A stretch of 38,909 nt of DNA. Source: a virus. The translations under genes were made by a program, and so were the position numbers. Shown here one piece after another: positions 1 through 9,098 of this stretch (position 1 is the stretch's first letter; every line of letters begins with the position of its first letter). The notes beneath the pieces were generated by a model. It was not told the DNA's origin. It worked only from the letters and a program-made list of their open reading frames with translations, and searched no databases. The stretch covers positions 1 through 38,909 of IMG/VR virus record IMGVR_UViG_3300037086_000144; one strand, given 5' to 3'.

Positions 1-1
1 C

Positions 2-1231
2 ATTGGAGACCGCGCCGCCGAGCAGGCATTCTCCGAAGGTCTCGGCAGCCGGAGCTTGATCGATAAGATTCCTGGCGTCGGCATCGTGAGCCGGGCGGTT
101 GCTGATTACACGTTCCACCAACTCATTCCGCAGCTCAAATGGCATGCGTTCAACGCGATCAACGAACGCAACCTCAAGTTATTTGGGCCGGAGGCGCGGC
201 CGATGGACGTCGCCTACCTGAGCGCGAAGCAGGTTAATGCCCGGTTCGGCCACCTGAATCTCGCGGATCTCAACCGAGATCCGACTTTCCAGCATCTCCT
301 CGGTTGGGGCTTGCTGGCTCCTGACTTCCTGGAGTCGAACGTCCGCAACTACGGGCAGGACATTAGGGGTCTCACCGGATCGAAGACCGGTCGAGAGCCC
401 ATGAAAGCCCTCGCTTGGACGGCCGCCGTGATTTGGGTCCTCGCCCGAATCATCAACCAACTCTTTGACGATGATCCTCACTATGACGAGCCTTTCAGTG
501 TCGTCATCGGAGACCGGCGCTACACGATGCGTAACGAGGCTGAGGACCTCTGGCGGCTGACGCACGAGACCGGTCAATTCGTCAGCGCCCGACTGAATCC
601 TACTGTGCAAATGGCCGACCAGCTCCGGACCGGGCGCAACTGGCGCGGAGAAAAGGTCACCACCACGGACACACTCAAGGAATTCCTTACCAAAGGCGTT
701 CCGATCTCCGGCCGCGCCCTCCCGGGTGCCCGGCAATTCGTCGAGTGGAGCGCCACCGGCAAGGCGCGAACCGTCACTCCATTTGAGGAGTTCCTTTCGT
801 CCCAAGGCATTCAGGTGAGCCGCGTTTCCGCGCTGAATGACGCCTACAAACTCGCTCGCGACTATCGGAAGGGCCAGGGCGAGAAGGAGGACACCGGAAC
901 CTATCCTGTCAGCCGCTACCAGCAGACGCGCTACGCCCTCGAGGACAAGAACACGGAGCGCGCAAAGGACGAAAGCGACAAACTGATCGCCGAGGAACGG
1001 CAGCAGCAGCCGAAGCTGACGGCGGAACAGGCGAAGGCGAAAGTCGTTGCGGGATTCAGGCAATCGCTCAACCGGCCTTGGACGAAGACCAAGGAGCAGG
1101 ATCGCGAGTTCCTCCATACACTCACCCGGGAACAGAAACTTATCATCATGGCCGCGAACAAACACCGTGACCAAATCTGGAAGACATTCTGTTCGATCAA
1201 CCATGTTGCCTACACCCCACTTTCAGATTAA
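2..1231 (+). CDS. C-terminal part of a large phage protein, 5'-truncated by window edge
   Basis: The frame is open from base 2 with no stop, so the gene starts outside the window; the TTG at 56 is internal. About 409 residues are visible. There is one hydrophobic stretch (roughly residues 135-150, AWTAAVIWVLARIINQLF), which may be a membrane or membrane-interacting helix. The C-terminal 130 residues are charged and rich in Lys, Glu and Gln. It ends 12 bp before the portal gene on the same strand. Position and size suggest the end of a large virion or polyvalent phage protein (injected or internal protein), but I do not recognise a named domain and assign no function. Confidence 0.75.
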   Translation: MGDRAAEQAFSEGLGSRSLIDKIPGVGIVSRAVADYTFHQLIPQLKWHAFNAINERNLKLFGPEARPMDVAYLSAKQVNARFGHLNLADLNRDPTFQHLLGWGLLAPDFLESNVRNYGQDIRGLTGSKTGREPMKALAWTAAVIWVLARIINQLFDDDPHYDEPFSVVIGDRRYTMRNEAEDLWRLTHETGQFVSARLNPTVQMADQLRTGRNWRGEKVTTTDTLKEFLTKGVPISGRALPGARQFVEWSATGKARTVTPFEEFLSSQGIQVSRVSALNDAYKLARDYRKGQGEKEDTGTYPVSRYQQTRYALEDKNTERAKDESDKLIAEERQQQPKLTAEQAKAKVVAGFRQSLNRPWTKTKEQDREFLHTLTREQKLIIMAANKHRDQIWKTFCSINHVAYTPLSD

Positions 1232-1243
1232 CCCCCTCCGCTT

Positions 1244-3589
1244 ATGCCCGAATCCTCACAGGTAGACAGATTTCTTGACGTCGCAAAGACCGAGCTGGCG
1301 GCGGCTCCTCCCCTCGATCCAAACGCGGCGAAGGTGCCCTTTCCGAGTCCGCTCGTCCTCACCGGGAAGCAGGAGAAGAAGATGCTCGACCAAGCTTTCG
1401 AGCGGTTGAAGGAGCTCGAGCAGGAATCCGGCCGCGATCAAACGCTTAATCCTACTTGGTGGATGAACTTGGCACCGGCGCCAAACCTCATGCTGGCCTC
1501 GCAGGGACTTCTGCCCTCAAACACTTTCCTTGGGAAGCGATCGAGGTACGAAGCCACGTTCGGCAACGATGTGTCGTGGCGCCCCTGGACAATGGGACCC
1601 GACAACATCTTTATGACGTCGAACCTCGTCGTCCCGCTGGCCCGCCGGATCTGTCGGCAGCAGATTGCCAGAGCCAAGAACAAGTTCTTTGGCAGCGATC
1701 CGTGGTTTTCGATCGATCCGAAGCCCGAGCCCTCAACAGAGATCGACGACAAGATGGCGGACCGGATTCAGAACTTCTGCCGGTTCAAGTTGAAGGAGAC
1801 CGACTCGAAGACCGACAAGGAGAGCGCCATCACCCGGGCGCTGATTCTCGGCGAGTGCGTCGTCAAGACCAGCTACGTTGTTCGCGACCAATTCTTTGAC
1901 TGTGAGGCGATGGTCCTCACGGACGTCACCGGCGAGCCGAGCCTGGGCCAGGACGGCAATCATATCACCCAAGATGACCAGTGGGACGAGCAACCGCTTG
2001 CCGACCAGGAGCAGCAGCCGAGCATGCTGGGTAAACTGGGGGCGATGGTGAAGCAACGCACCTTCAACCCGACGGTGAAAGTGCTTCGGCGGGATGGCAC
2101 CACCCAGATGCCGGACGCTCCGATTTGGACAAAGCAGACCTTGCCGCGCCGTCAGATCCTCTTCGAGGGTGCCCGCTCGGAGCCGATCTACTACAAGGAT
2201 TTCCTCTGCCCGCTGACGGCAACCGACGTCCAGACGGCCGATTGCATCGTCCACCTTTACGACAAGCCGGTCATGGAGTTCGTCGACCTCATCGTGAAGC
2301 GCGGTCAAATCCCCGGAGACAACGCCTCCCGCCAGGCTGCCGGCCAGCGGATCGCTGCTCTTGTGCAAAAGCTCTCTGGCGATAGCTCAGCTCCGAAAGC
2401 CGCCGTAACGATGGAGCTCCGGCCAAACGAGAATTTCTCGCCGATTCCAGGGAGCCAGAAGGCCGGAGGCCCGGTTGCGGAGTTTGCGGAGTTCTGCCTC
2501 TGGTTCGATGCGAATGAGGACGGCATCGCTGAGAATATCCTCTTGATCGCCGACCGGAAGAACCAGGCGCCGATCTTCTACGATCATGTCCCGAACGTCA
2601 CCACAGACGGCCTGCGCCCCTTCGAAGTCATCCGGATCAATCCCGTCGAGGGTCGGTGGTACGGTTACGGCGTCATGGAACTCTTCGAGAGCTACCAAGT
2701 TGTCACCGATCTGATGGTCAACCGGTGGAACTTCAGCCAGAGCCGGAGCGGCCGTGTCGACCTCTGGAACCCCACCAACACCATCGAGGGCGACCGAGAT
2801 CCCAACCTCAAGATGAACTGGGGAGGGACCTACACGAAGAAGCCCGGGATGAAGAAGGAGGATATCATCGAGACCGTCTATCTGACGGACACGAAATTCG
2901 AGCAGATCCATGAAATGATCCAGTTCTTCATGCAGTTGGCGATGAACGAGAGTGGCGTCTCGATGGCAAACGACGACCAGGCGGCCGGCATGCAGTCGGC
3001 CAAGCTGGCGACCGGGATTGTCAATGTGCAGCAGTCCGGGGATGAGCTTTTCGACCCGACTGTTTCCGACCTGCGGGGACCGTTCAGCCGACTCCTCGAG
3101 CGCGAGATCCACGTCACGCTGGCGAACATGAACCCAGAGGAAGCCTTCAGTTACCTCGAGGGGGATACGCTGGGTATCGACAAACTGACCCCCGATGACG
3201 TCCGCGGACTGCGGTTCAAGGTCAACATCGAGCTCACCACGCACAAGAATCAGCAGATCATCCAAATGTCGGCCCAAGCGGAGGCCTGCGTGAAGGACTT
3301 CTATTCGCTGCCTCCCGAGATCCAGGTCAAGGTGGCGCCGATGTACCGGAACCATCTCCGGGCGCTCTCTCCGCATACAAATGCCGAGGAGATCATCTCC
3401 CCGATGGTGCCGCTGCCGCCGGCAGGTCCGCCAGCAGAGGGTGGCGAGCCCGGTGAAGGTGCCGAGCCCGGCGAAGCACCGCAGCCTGCCGCTGGCGGTC
3501 CCCAGGCTCGGCCGGCCGGCCCGGGCGGTTCGACCCCATTCCCGACGCAGCTCTCCCAGACGAACAGCCAGCCGAAGACGGCGGCATGA
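1244..3589 (+). CDS. Portal protein (podovirus-like head-tail connector)
   Basis: 781 residues. The protein would form the dodecameric ring at one capsid vertex, through which DNA is packaged and ejected. Support: the size is typical of large podoviral portals; the central region (about residues 425-640) has the portal-like pattern of a polar strand region followed by helices (NPVEGRWYGYGVMELFESYQ, then a long helix from about 540 to 575 and a region ending in LLEREI); and it lies just ahead of scaffold and capsid genes. The last 75 residues are Pro/Gly/Ala-rich and probably disordered. The ATG at 1244 has no Shine-Dalgarno sequence; the leader is pyrimidine-rich (CCCCCTCCGCTT). Portal is the best call on combined content and context, but the exact family was not tested. 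Confidence 0.85.
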   Translation: MPESSQVDRFLDVAKTELAAAPPLDPNAAKVPFPSPLVLTGKQEKKMLDQAFERLKELEQESGRDQTLNPTWWMNLAPAPNLMLASQGLLPSNTFLGKRSRYEATFGNDVSWRPWTMGPDNIFMTSNLVVPLARRICRQQIARAKNKFFGSDPWFSIDPKPEPSTEIDDKMADRIQNFCRFKLKETDSKTDKESAITRALILGECVVKTSYVVRDQFFDCEAMVLTDVTGEPSLGQDGNHITQDDQWDEQPLADQEQQPSMLGKLGAMVKQRTFNPTVKVLRRDGTTQMPDAPIWTKQTLPRRQILFEGARSEPIYYKDFLCPLTATDVQTADCIVHLYDKPVMEFVDLIVKRGQIPGDNASRQAAGQRIAALVQKLSGDSSAPKAAVTMELRPNENFSPIPGSQKAGGPVAEFAEFCLWFDANEDGIAENILLIADRKNQAPIFYDHVPNVTTDGLRPFEVIRINPVEGRWYGYGVMELFESYQVVTDLMVNRWNFSQSRSGRVDLWNPTNTIEGDRDPNLKMNWGGTYTKKPGMKKEDIIETVYLTDTKFEQIHEMIQFFMQLAMNESGVSMANDDQAAGMQSAKLATGIVNVQQSGDELFDPTVSDLRGPFSRLLEREIHVTLANMNPEEAFSYLEGDTLGIDKLTPDDVRGLRFKVNIELTTHKNQQIIQMSAQAEACVKDFYSLPPEIQVKVAPMYRNHLRALSPHTNAEEIISPMVPLPPAGPPAEGGEPGEGAEPGEAPQPAAGGPQARPAGPGGSTPFPTQLSQTNSQPKTAA

Positions 3590-3631
3590 TTCGCGCTTGA
3601 CGGTAATCGGAGCCGCCGAAAGGTTCGGCGC

Positions 3632-4765
3632 GTGCATATCCTTACTCTGTCTGATCGCATCACGATTCCGAGGGAGCCGCCCATCGATCCGGGTGACTAT
3701 CTGCTGACCGACATCAACGCGGCGGATCTCCTCCAGTGGGCCGGCCGGGGTCAGATGCGCCCATTGCCAGAAGGCCGGCCGTTTGACGAGTCAAAGGATT
3801 GGAGCGGCAAAAAGATTCTGTTCATGCGGCCGGGCGGATTCGGCGACCTGATCCTCCTGACGCCAGTTCTGCGCGAGCTCAAGCGGCGCTGGCCGGACTG
3901 CACCATCGGAGTCTCGACGATGAGGCACTACAGTTGTGTTTTCAACGGGCTTCCATTCGTCACCGGCATCCTGCGCTATCCGCTCCCGGTCGCTGAGGCC
4001 AATCAGTTTGACGCATGGATCATGCTGGAAAACGCTGTTGAGTTGAATCCCCGTGCCCGACAGATCCACATGACCGACCTCTTTGCCGAAATCACCGGGC
4101 TTTCCTCGATCCAGGACAAGCAGCCGGCTTACCGAGTGAGCGTCCAAGAGCTCAATTGGTGTCGGGAGCAGTATCCCCGTAAGGCTGGCGTGCGCCGTCT
4201 CTGCGTCGCGCCTGGCGCCAGCACTCCCTCCCGGGTATTTCCGATTCCGCTTTTCGGTGCGGTCATCGGGGAATTCGTCACGAAGGGCTGGGAGGTCTTG
4301 GTGCTCGGGACGCCGCAGGATCTTGGCGATTTCAAGATCAAGCCGCATGAGGGGCTTCGCAACCTCACTGAGTTCAACCACACCTTTCGCCAGAGTTGCG
4401 CGGTGATGAACAACGCCGATTGCCTCCTCGGGAATGATTCGGCGATGGTGCACGTCGCTGGCGCTCTCGGCACGCCGGCGGTGGCGCTCTATGGTCCTTT
4501 CCCGTGGGCGCTTCGCACGGCATACTCTCACAGCGTCACCGCGCTCCAAGGCCGGTGCCCGGTCTCTCCCTGTTTCCATCACGTCAACCTGACCAAGAGG
4601 AACTTCTTCCCTGATAACTGCCCTTCGGCCAGCCGAAACTACTGTGAGGCGCTCGGCGGAAAGATGGATGACAAGGGCAAGCAGGAGGGGGGAATCAGGG
4701 TGTCCAAAATCGCAACAACCATCGAGCTCGTGGCCCGGCGCTTCGAGCCCACCGAAATGCTATGA
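3632..4765 (+). CDS. Glycosyltransferase family 9 (heptosyltransferase-like)
   Basis: 377 residues. GT9 enzymes transfer sugars such as ADP-heptose to lipopolysaccharide core in the cytoplasm. The N-terminal Rossmann domain shows the family signature at about residues 66-83 (RPGGFGDLILLTPVLREL). The C-terminal nucleotide-sugar domain shows CLLGNDSAMVHVAGALGTP followed by ALYGPF. The length fits the family. The first 55 residues are an extra N-terminal extension. The GTG start at 3632 is preceded by GAAAGG, one of the few Shine-Dalgarno-like sites in the window. Its stop overlaps the next start (ATGA), so it is part of the structural operon. A role in changing the host LPS or glycosylating the virion is inference; the acceptor cannot be told from sequence. 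Confidence 0.88.
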   Translation: MHILTLSDRITIPREPPIDPGDYLLTDINAADLLQWAGRGQMRPLPEGRPFDESKDWSGKKILFMRPGGFGDLILLTPVLRELKRRWPDCTIGVSTMRHYSCVFNGLPFVTGILRYPLPVAEANQFDAWIMLENAVELNPRARQIHMTDLFAEITGLSSIQDKQPAYRVSVQELNWCREQYPRKAGVRRLCVAPGASTPSRVFPIPLFGAVIGEFVTKGWEVLVLGTPQDLGDFKIKPHEGLRNLTEFNHTFRQSCAVMNNADCLLGNDSAMVHVAGALGTPAVALYGPFPWALRTAYSHSVTALQGRCPVSPCFHHVNLTKRNFFPDNCPSASRNYCEALGGKMDDKGKQEGGIRVSKIATTIELVARRFEPTEML

Positions 4766-5115
4766 CCCCAGAACAAAGCATCACCCGCGAGCTCGCTAAC
4801 CGCGACCTGGGAGACATTACTCATCTCGAGAGCTCCGACCCATTCAACCGCTATTTCATGCGGCGGCTGAAAGAGAAGAAGGCCGCGATCGAGAAACGCT
4901 TCTACGAGGATCCGCCGGCGAAGGTCGACGCGGCCGAGCGTGAGATTCTGCGGCGCATGCTCCTCGAGTACGATACGCTGATCGAGATGACCACGATCGA
5001 GAAGGTTACCTGCCGCAATCTGATTGAGGATGCAGTCAACGAGGACCGCAAGGAAGGCTTCCGCCAGGGCGACAAGCGCCCGCCTATTCCTGGTCTGCCA
5101 TCTGGCTACGATTAG
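4762..5115 (+). CDS. Small charged helical protein, unknown function
   Basis: 117 residues, rich in Arg, Lys and Glu and predicted by eye to be mostly helical (residues 30-100), with a Pro-rich C-terminal tail. No signal peptide or recognisable motif. Its ATG overlaps the glycosyltransferase stop codon (ATGA), so translation is probably coupled. Its 3' end overlaps the convergent minus-strand gene by 32 bp. It is the last plus-strand gene before the inverted cassette. A small virion or assembly protein is possible, but nothing in the sequence proves it. Confidence 0.7.
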   Translation: MTPEQSITRELANRDLGDITHLESSDPFNRYFMRRLKEKKAAIEKRFYEDPPAKVDAAEREILRRMLLEYDTLIEMTTIEKVTCRNLIEDAVNEDRKEGFRQGDKRPPIPGLPSGYD

Positions 5116-5914
5116 CCGCCGGCTCTGGCGAACGCCGCAGCATCGATCCGTTCCCCTGGCCTTGGTTGCCGAAGAGGCGCTGCACGTAATCGTGATAGAG
5201 GCCGGCGGAGCCGGGATTCGAAAACGTTCGCTCCATTGGGCCAAACCCACCGCTGAAGCTATTGGGCGAGCTCGAGCCGACCGGCGAGGTACTGCCGCGG
5301 CGGTTGACGCCAAAGGCACTCGCGGGATTGAGGGTCGGTGGCGCCGTGATGGTGCCCGTGGGCGCTTCGCCTCCGGTATCCCCAGACAAAGGCGAGTTGG
5401 CCTCGACGGATTGCTTCGCCGGCACCGGCGCGGTCGGCTGGGCTGATGGCCGGTTGGCCGCGGTTGCTGGTTCACCAGGCTTCGCTGTCCACTCCATCGG
5501 ATTCTTCTGATCCTGCATCGCTGGATTGTTGGGCTGGCCAGATACCGTTATCGGAGCCATTGACGCGGCGGTCGGGCCTTTCGGCATGACCTGTGGAGCT
5601 CCGGGTGATGGGCTGGCCGCGGTGCCGACCGGTGCCGCGGCCGGTGCACCCGGCGCGGATGGGGCTGCCGCGGTCGCCGGCTTCGGACTCCTCTTCAAAA
5701 ACGCTTCCCGATCGGCATTCTGCTGGGCAACCAGATCCTCATTCTTGTAGCCGCTCATCGGATCGAGGTCGGGGATGACCCCGCCAGTTGTGCCAGTCTG
5801 CGGGCCCGGCGTGCGGCGCATCGGCGTCTGGCCGGCAAGCGGATCTTGCTGCGGTCTGCCTCGACGAAGACCCATTGTTGGAACCTGCATCCCGGGAGCT
5901 AGAGTTCTGGACAT
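5084..5914 (-). CDS. Pro/Ala/Gly-rich low-complexity protein, possibly virion-associated
   Basis: 276 residues. Most of it (about 80-230) is Pro, Ala, Ser, Thr and Gly-rich and likely disordered. A short N-terminal segment (about 50-75, SGYKNEDLVAQQNADREAFL) and a C-terminal segment (about 225-250, with LYHDYVQRLFGNQ) look ordered. The ATG at 5914 lies 45 bp after the HNH stop, with leader CCCCCTCATAAAATC and no Shine-Dalgarno. Low-complexity linkers like this occur in phage structural proteins, and the neighbouring genes look like virion proteins, but function is unknown. Coding is supported by the orientation and end-to-end fit with the cassette rather than by recognised homology. Confidence 0.6.
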   Translation of the reverse strand: MSRTLAPGMQVPTMGLRRGRPQQDPLAGQTPMRRTPGPQTGTTGGVIPDLDPMSGYKNEDLVAQQNADREAFLKRSPKPATAAAPSAPGAPAAAPVGTAASPSPGAPQVMPKGPTAASMAPITVSGQPNNPAMQDQKNPMEWTAKPGEPATAANRPSAQPTAPVPAKQSVEANSPLSGDTGGEAPTGTITAPPTLNPASAFGVNRRGSTSPVGSSSPNSFSGGFGPMERTFSNPGSAGLYHDYVQRLFGNQGQGNGSMLRRSPEPAANRSQMADQE

Positions 5915-5959
5915 GATTTTATGAGGGGGTTGCCTGTCGGAAATTCGGCATAGTAGGGT

Positions 5960-6793
5960 TTAGCGGCCAGCGCGAGCCTTTTGGGTGTCGGCAGACTTGA
6001 TCGGAGCAAGAAAATGGCCTTGGCCTGATTTGTCGAAGAAGCCGATACGCCTATTCCCCTTCTGAATGTTCTCTGGTTTCTTCATCGGAACTAGATTGGA
6101 TAGCCTCCAACAGTCGCGGAACGCAGTCGAATCCATATTGGAGTAGTGGAAAAGTGATTGGGGTACCACATGGTCTACTTGCCATTTCCGGCCGTAATTC
6201 TCCCATGTGAATCCGTTCTGGTTGTCAAAAAACGATTCCAAATGAGCCTTAAGCTGCGGGATTGAATAAGGAAGGTATCTCGCTATAGATCCGCACTTCT
6301 GGGCGCGATTTTTACGGAGGGCCCGCCAGATCGTCTTGCTGACGATATTGCGCAAACGGAATTCTGGATCGCGTTTTGTTTTCTCACGCAGAAACGCATT
6401 CCGCCTAGTCTTGAATGCAGGGACCTTGGCTTTTTCTCGACCGCCTCTCTTTCGTCGGTCTGCACGGCATTTTTCAGAACAAATATCGAAACGGTCATTG
6501 GCGGGATGAAATGGCGTTCCGCACTCAATACAGATTTTCTGGAGCGTCCCATTCCTCAAGGCCCGTCTCTGTTTGTTCTGTTTGGAGACCTTTTTCCCAT
6601 GATCCTTACGCTGCTCCGGACTCATCTCGTGATAGTGCTGGAAGCTCCGTCTTTTTATCTTTTTCGATCGGCATTCTTGAGAACAAACCATCTTTCTCGC
6701 TTGGTGGGGACCACGAGAAAAGCTAGTTCCACATTCGGAACAGATCACCATTTTAGGATCGGGCATCGTTCGGTTTTTAGCCAGGCTTTCCAT
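5960..6793 (-). CDS. HNH homing endonuclease with N-terminal zinc fingers
   Basis: Up to 277 residues. Two Cys4 zinc-finger-like units come first (about residues 18-41, CxxC then CxxxC, and a second starting near 87 with CIECGTPF). Then there is a basic linker and a C-terminal HNH nuclease domain with WQVDHVVPQS as its His-containing catalytic strand. The block before it (IPQLKAHLESFF...GFTW) matches a block in the endonuclease at 21440-22021, so the two share a nuclease lineage. Such proteins cut intron-less or allelic targets to spread their own gene. Three starts are possible: 6793, 6766 and 6751. The last gives an ATGGTGA junction with the upstream gene's stop and begins just before the first finger. 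The gene is visibly more AT-rich than its neighbours, which suggests recent arrival. Confidence 0.88.
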   Translation of the reverse strand: MESLAKNRTMPDPKMVICSECGTSFSRGPHQARKMVCSQECRSKKIKRRSFQHYHEMSPEQRKDHGKKVSKQNKQRRALRNGTLQKICIECGTPFHPANDRFDICSEKCRADRRKRGGREKAKVPAFKTRRNAFLREKTKRDPEFRLRNIVSKTIWRALRKNRAQKCGSIARYLPYSIPQLKAHLESFFDNQNGFTWENYGRKWQVDHVVPQSLFHYSNMDSTAFRDCWRLSNLVPMKKPENIQKGNRRIGFFDKSGQGHFLAPIKSADTQKARAGR

Positions 6794-7092
6794 CTACCGC
6801 AACCGCAATTAGGATGCTTACATTTGCCGATTCCCCAACGTGCATCACCATCCCAGAATTCACATGCCTCGCAGGTTGCAAAGCGTGTTTCGTATTCTTC
6901 TGCGTTGACCGTCTTAAAGCCCGCGGCGCCCCATCGGGCCATTGCCACGGCAAAATTAGCCGCCATCTCAATCCTCGTGGGCGGCTCCGGCAGCGCCGGC
7001 GGACGAGTGATGATGGGCGGCGGTTCTGCCTGTTCTGGTTGCGGACCGTAATCCGGCCGGTGGGTCGAGACATTAACAATCGTCGCTATCAT
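6745..7092 (-). CDS. Small Cys-rich protein, probable zinc binder, unknown function
   Basis: 115 residues. The first 45 are Pro-rich. The C-terminal half holds a six-cysteine pattern: C74xxC77, C91, C96, C98 and C110, ending in ERCPILKW. Small proteins with a CxxC...CxC...CPxxKW tail occur beside tail genes in many phages, but I know of no defined function. The ATG overlaps the preceding gene's TGA (ATGA at 7089-7092), so it is coupled to the large repeat protein upstream. A metal-binding structural or assembly role is inference. Confidence 0.75.
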   Translation of the reverse strand: MIATIVNVSTHRPDYGPQPEQAEPPPIITRPPALPEPPTRIEMAANFAVAMARWGAAGFKTVNAEEYETRFATCEACEFWDGDARWGIGKCKHPNCGCGRWKAWLKTERCPILKW

Positions 7093-9098
7093 TGGTAAAG
7101 ATAGGTGTCATAGCCTCGGAGATTGGGAACATCGACGATGAGTTCGAGGTTGCCGAGAGCATCGGAGGTCCCGCTAATCAACATCGTCTGGTAGGCGACA
7201 TATGGATTGATCCCGTAGACGCGGCGCATGACGTGCAGTTGAGTGAAGTACATCGGGCTGGGCTGGAGACTGGCCCACTCAGCCTTCCACTGGGCTTCCT
7301 CGTAGGCGAATGAATCGCCGGACGTCCGGATCTGGTACGAAGTCAAACAGCAAGCGGACGGGAGACAGGTGCCTCCGGTGCCATCTCCGACCGGGTTCCA
7401 AGATCCCCAGACGCCGCCAGCGCCAGCCAGCAGCCGACCAATCGCATCGGTTTCGGTGTCCTCATCGCTAAGGGTTTCCGTGACCGTGCCGACGACTTTG
7501 ACGTAGGGAAATGGATCATCGTAGGTCCGGGCAGAGAGGACACAGGTGTTATTCCCGGTGAGTGTCCTCGTGGTGGCGGTCTTGGTCTCCGTCGTCGCGC
7601 CGGCGCCGATGCAATAGTCCGATTCATCCGGTCCGATTGGATCGACAACCCCGTCCACCGTCCGGAGGTTATTGTTGACCGTCGTGAAAGAGCAATCGAC
7701 CGGACTATATTGCCGAGTATAGTCCCAAGTGTCCGTGGTGTTGTCGTTGAGCAGAATGACGCAATTCGTGACGTAGGTATCGTAGCCCTTCAGATTCGGG
7801 ACGATCTGATCGTTGATCGCGAGGTTGCCCGAGCCGTCAGTCGTCCCACTGAGCACGAGCGTCTGCAGGAGTGTGAAGGTGCCGGCGCCGTAGGGGCTGC
7901 GATAGACGTCGACTGTCACATGGTAGGTTTTGCTGTTCGCCAGCCCGCTCTTGGTGATGTTGTACTTGGACTCCTGATAGTTGAAGGCGGCCGTCGTGCG
8001 CTGCTCGTAGCGAGCCATGCACCACGTCGAGCTCTGGCAGGTTGAGGAACCGCCCCAGGCGGGCGAGGTTGCGAGCCAGCGGTTGATCGCGTCAGTCTCG
8101 CTATCCGGATCAGTCAAGACCGCCTGCGAGGTAATTGTGTTGAAGGCTCTCGCGCCACCACCCTGACCATCCGGCACGCAGCCGGCATCAGTCAGCGCCC
8201 AGACGGTCTGCGTTTTGCTCTCTCCCGCGAAGCGGCCCCAGTTGAGCGGTCCATCATTGACGCCATGCGCGCTGGTGCCCGAAGGGTTGCAGGGCGAGGG
8301 ATGGGTATATTGGCCGTCATTCTCAACGATGGTTCCCGCGGCATTCCACGCATAGGCTCCGCTCTCCGTCAACACACAGATGTTGTGTGCTGAGGTGCAG
8401 CCGAGATCATTATACATGTGGTTGCTTGTTGCACCGCTCCACGTCTTCCGACGGTAGAAGTTGGGCGGCGAGGAGGGGCTCGCGAATTCGGCATGCCCGA
8501 TGAGAGCCAGGAAGGCTCCCCGCTTCACGCCATCCATGTTGCCCGGTGTCGTCGGCTGGTCGCAAGTGTTGTCCGGCGAACGGATGAAATTCATCGCGCC
8601 ACTCTTCACGCGACGGCGGTAGAATCTCGGTGGCGTGCTCACATGGCCGGAGAATTCTCCCACGCCGCACATCTGCGCCGTTCCTCCGCGCTGCCGGCAA
8701 CTGATATCCGTGGAGGGAGGCAACCAGCCCCACGGCACGCCAGGAGGCGGCGGATTGTCGGGAAGCGGCCAGTCCGGAAGCCCGGGCGGGTGTTTCCACA
8801 TCTCGCCGACCAGAGACCAATGGCGAATCAGATCCTTGCCGGCTGCCTTGTACTCCTCGGGGAAGCCGCCCGGGCTCCCCGCAGGAGGCGGTTCTCCGCC
8901 GCCCACGCCGATCTTGTAACCAGGATCGGGGATCAAACTATCGATGCCGTCCTTCAGGAACGATTCGACGAATTCCCGCGATTCACTACTCCCGCCAAGG
9001 CCGTGCGCTCCCTTCGACCGCGATCTCTTTAACCGCTTAACTTCCTCGAATTCTGTGTCGATGAAGTTTGGAGTATCGCTGTCTTGCTCGAGGCTCAT
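7089..9098 (-). CDS. Large repeat-bearing virion-type protein, probable tail/host-contact component
   Basis: 669 residues from the ATG at 9098, chosen because it forms an ATGA overlap with the upstream gene; a longer frame begins at 9245 but would overlap that gene by 150 bp. After an acidic N terminus and a Pro/Gly-rich linker (about 60-130), there is a short duplicated block (PPRFYRRRVKSGA and PPNFYRRKTWSGA, about 156 and 211). Two long repeats follow, about residues 333-443 and 548-666. Each runs from an (S/T)ETDAI(N/G)R motif through a Cys pair to a PNL(K/R)GYDTY motif. The protein is Cys-rich and beta-rich by eye. Repeat-built, extracellular-looking proteins like this fit a tail fibre, spike or receptor-contact role, but I do not recognise the family. 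Confidence 0.78.
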   Translation of the reverse strand: MSLEQDSDTPNFIDTEFEEVKRLKRSRSKGAHGLGGSSESREFVESFLKDGIDSLIPDPGYKIGVGGGEPPPAGSPGGFPEEYKAAGKDLIRHWSLVGEMWKHPPGLPDWPLPDNPPPPGVPWGWLPPSTDISCRQRGGTAQMCGVGEFSGHVSTPPRFYRRRVKSGAMNFIRSPDNTCDQPTTPGNMDGVKRGAFLALIGHAEFASPSSPPNFYRRKTWSGATSNHMYNDLGCTSAHNICVLTESGAYAWNAAGTIVENDGQYTHPSPCNPSGTSAHGVNDGPLNWGRFAGESKTQTVWALTDAGCVPDGQGGGARAFNTITSQAVLTDPDSETDAINRWLATSPAWGGSSTCQSSTWCMARYEQRTTAAFNYQESKYNITKSGLANSKTYHVTVDVYRSPYGAGTFTLLQTLVLSGTTDGSGNLAINDQIVPNLKGYDTYVTNCVILLNDNTTDTWDYTRQYSPVDCSFTTVNNNLRTVDGVVDPIGPDESDYCIGAGATTETKTATTRTLTGNNTCVLSARTYDDPFPYVKVVGTVTETLSDEDTETDAIGRLLAGAGGVWGSWNPVGDGTGGTCLPSACCLTSYQIRTSGDSFAYEEAQWKAEWASLQPSPMYFTQLHVMRRVYGINPYVAYQTMLISGTSDALGNLELIVDVPNLRGYDTYLYQ

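Noticed and set aside
179-1204. A 341-codon minus-strand frame opposite the first gene
   Set aside because: No motif, no coupling to neighbours, and antisense to a gene in a consistent plus-strand operon.
2387-3637. A 416-codon minus-strand frame opposite the portal gene
   Set aside because: Arg/Leu/His-rich sequence with no recognisable domain, fully opposite a well-supported gene.
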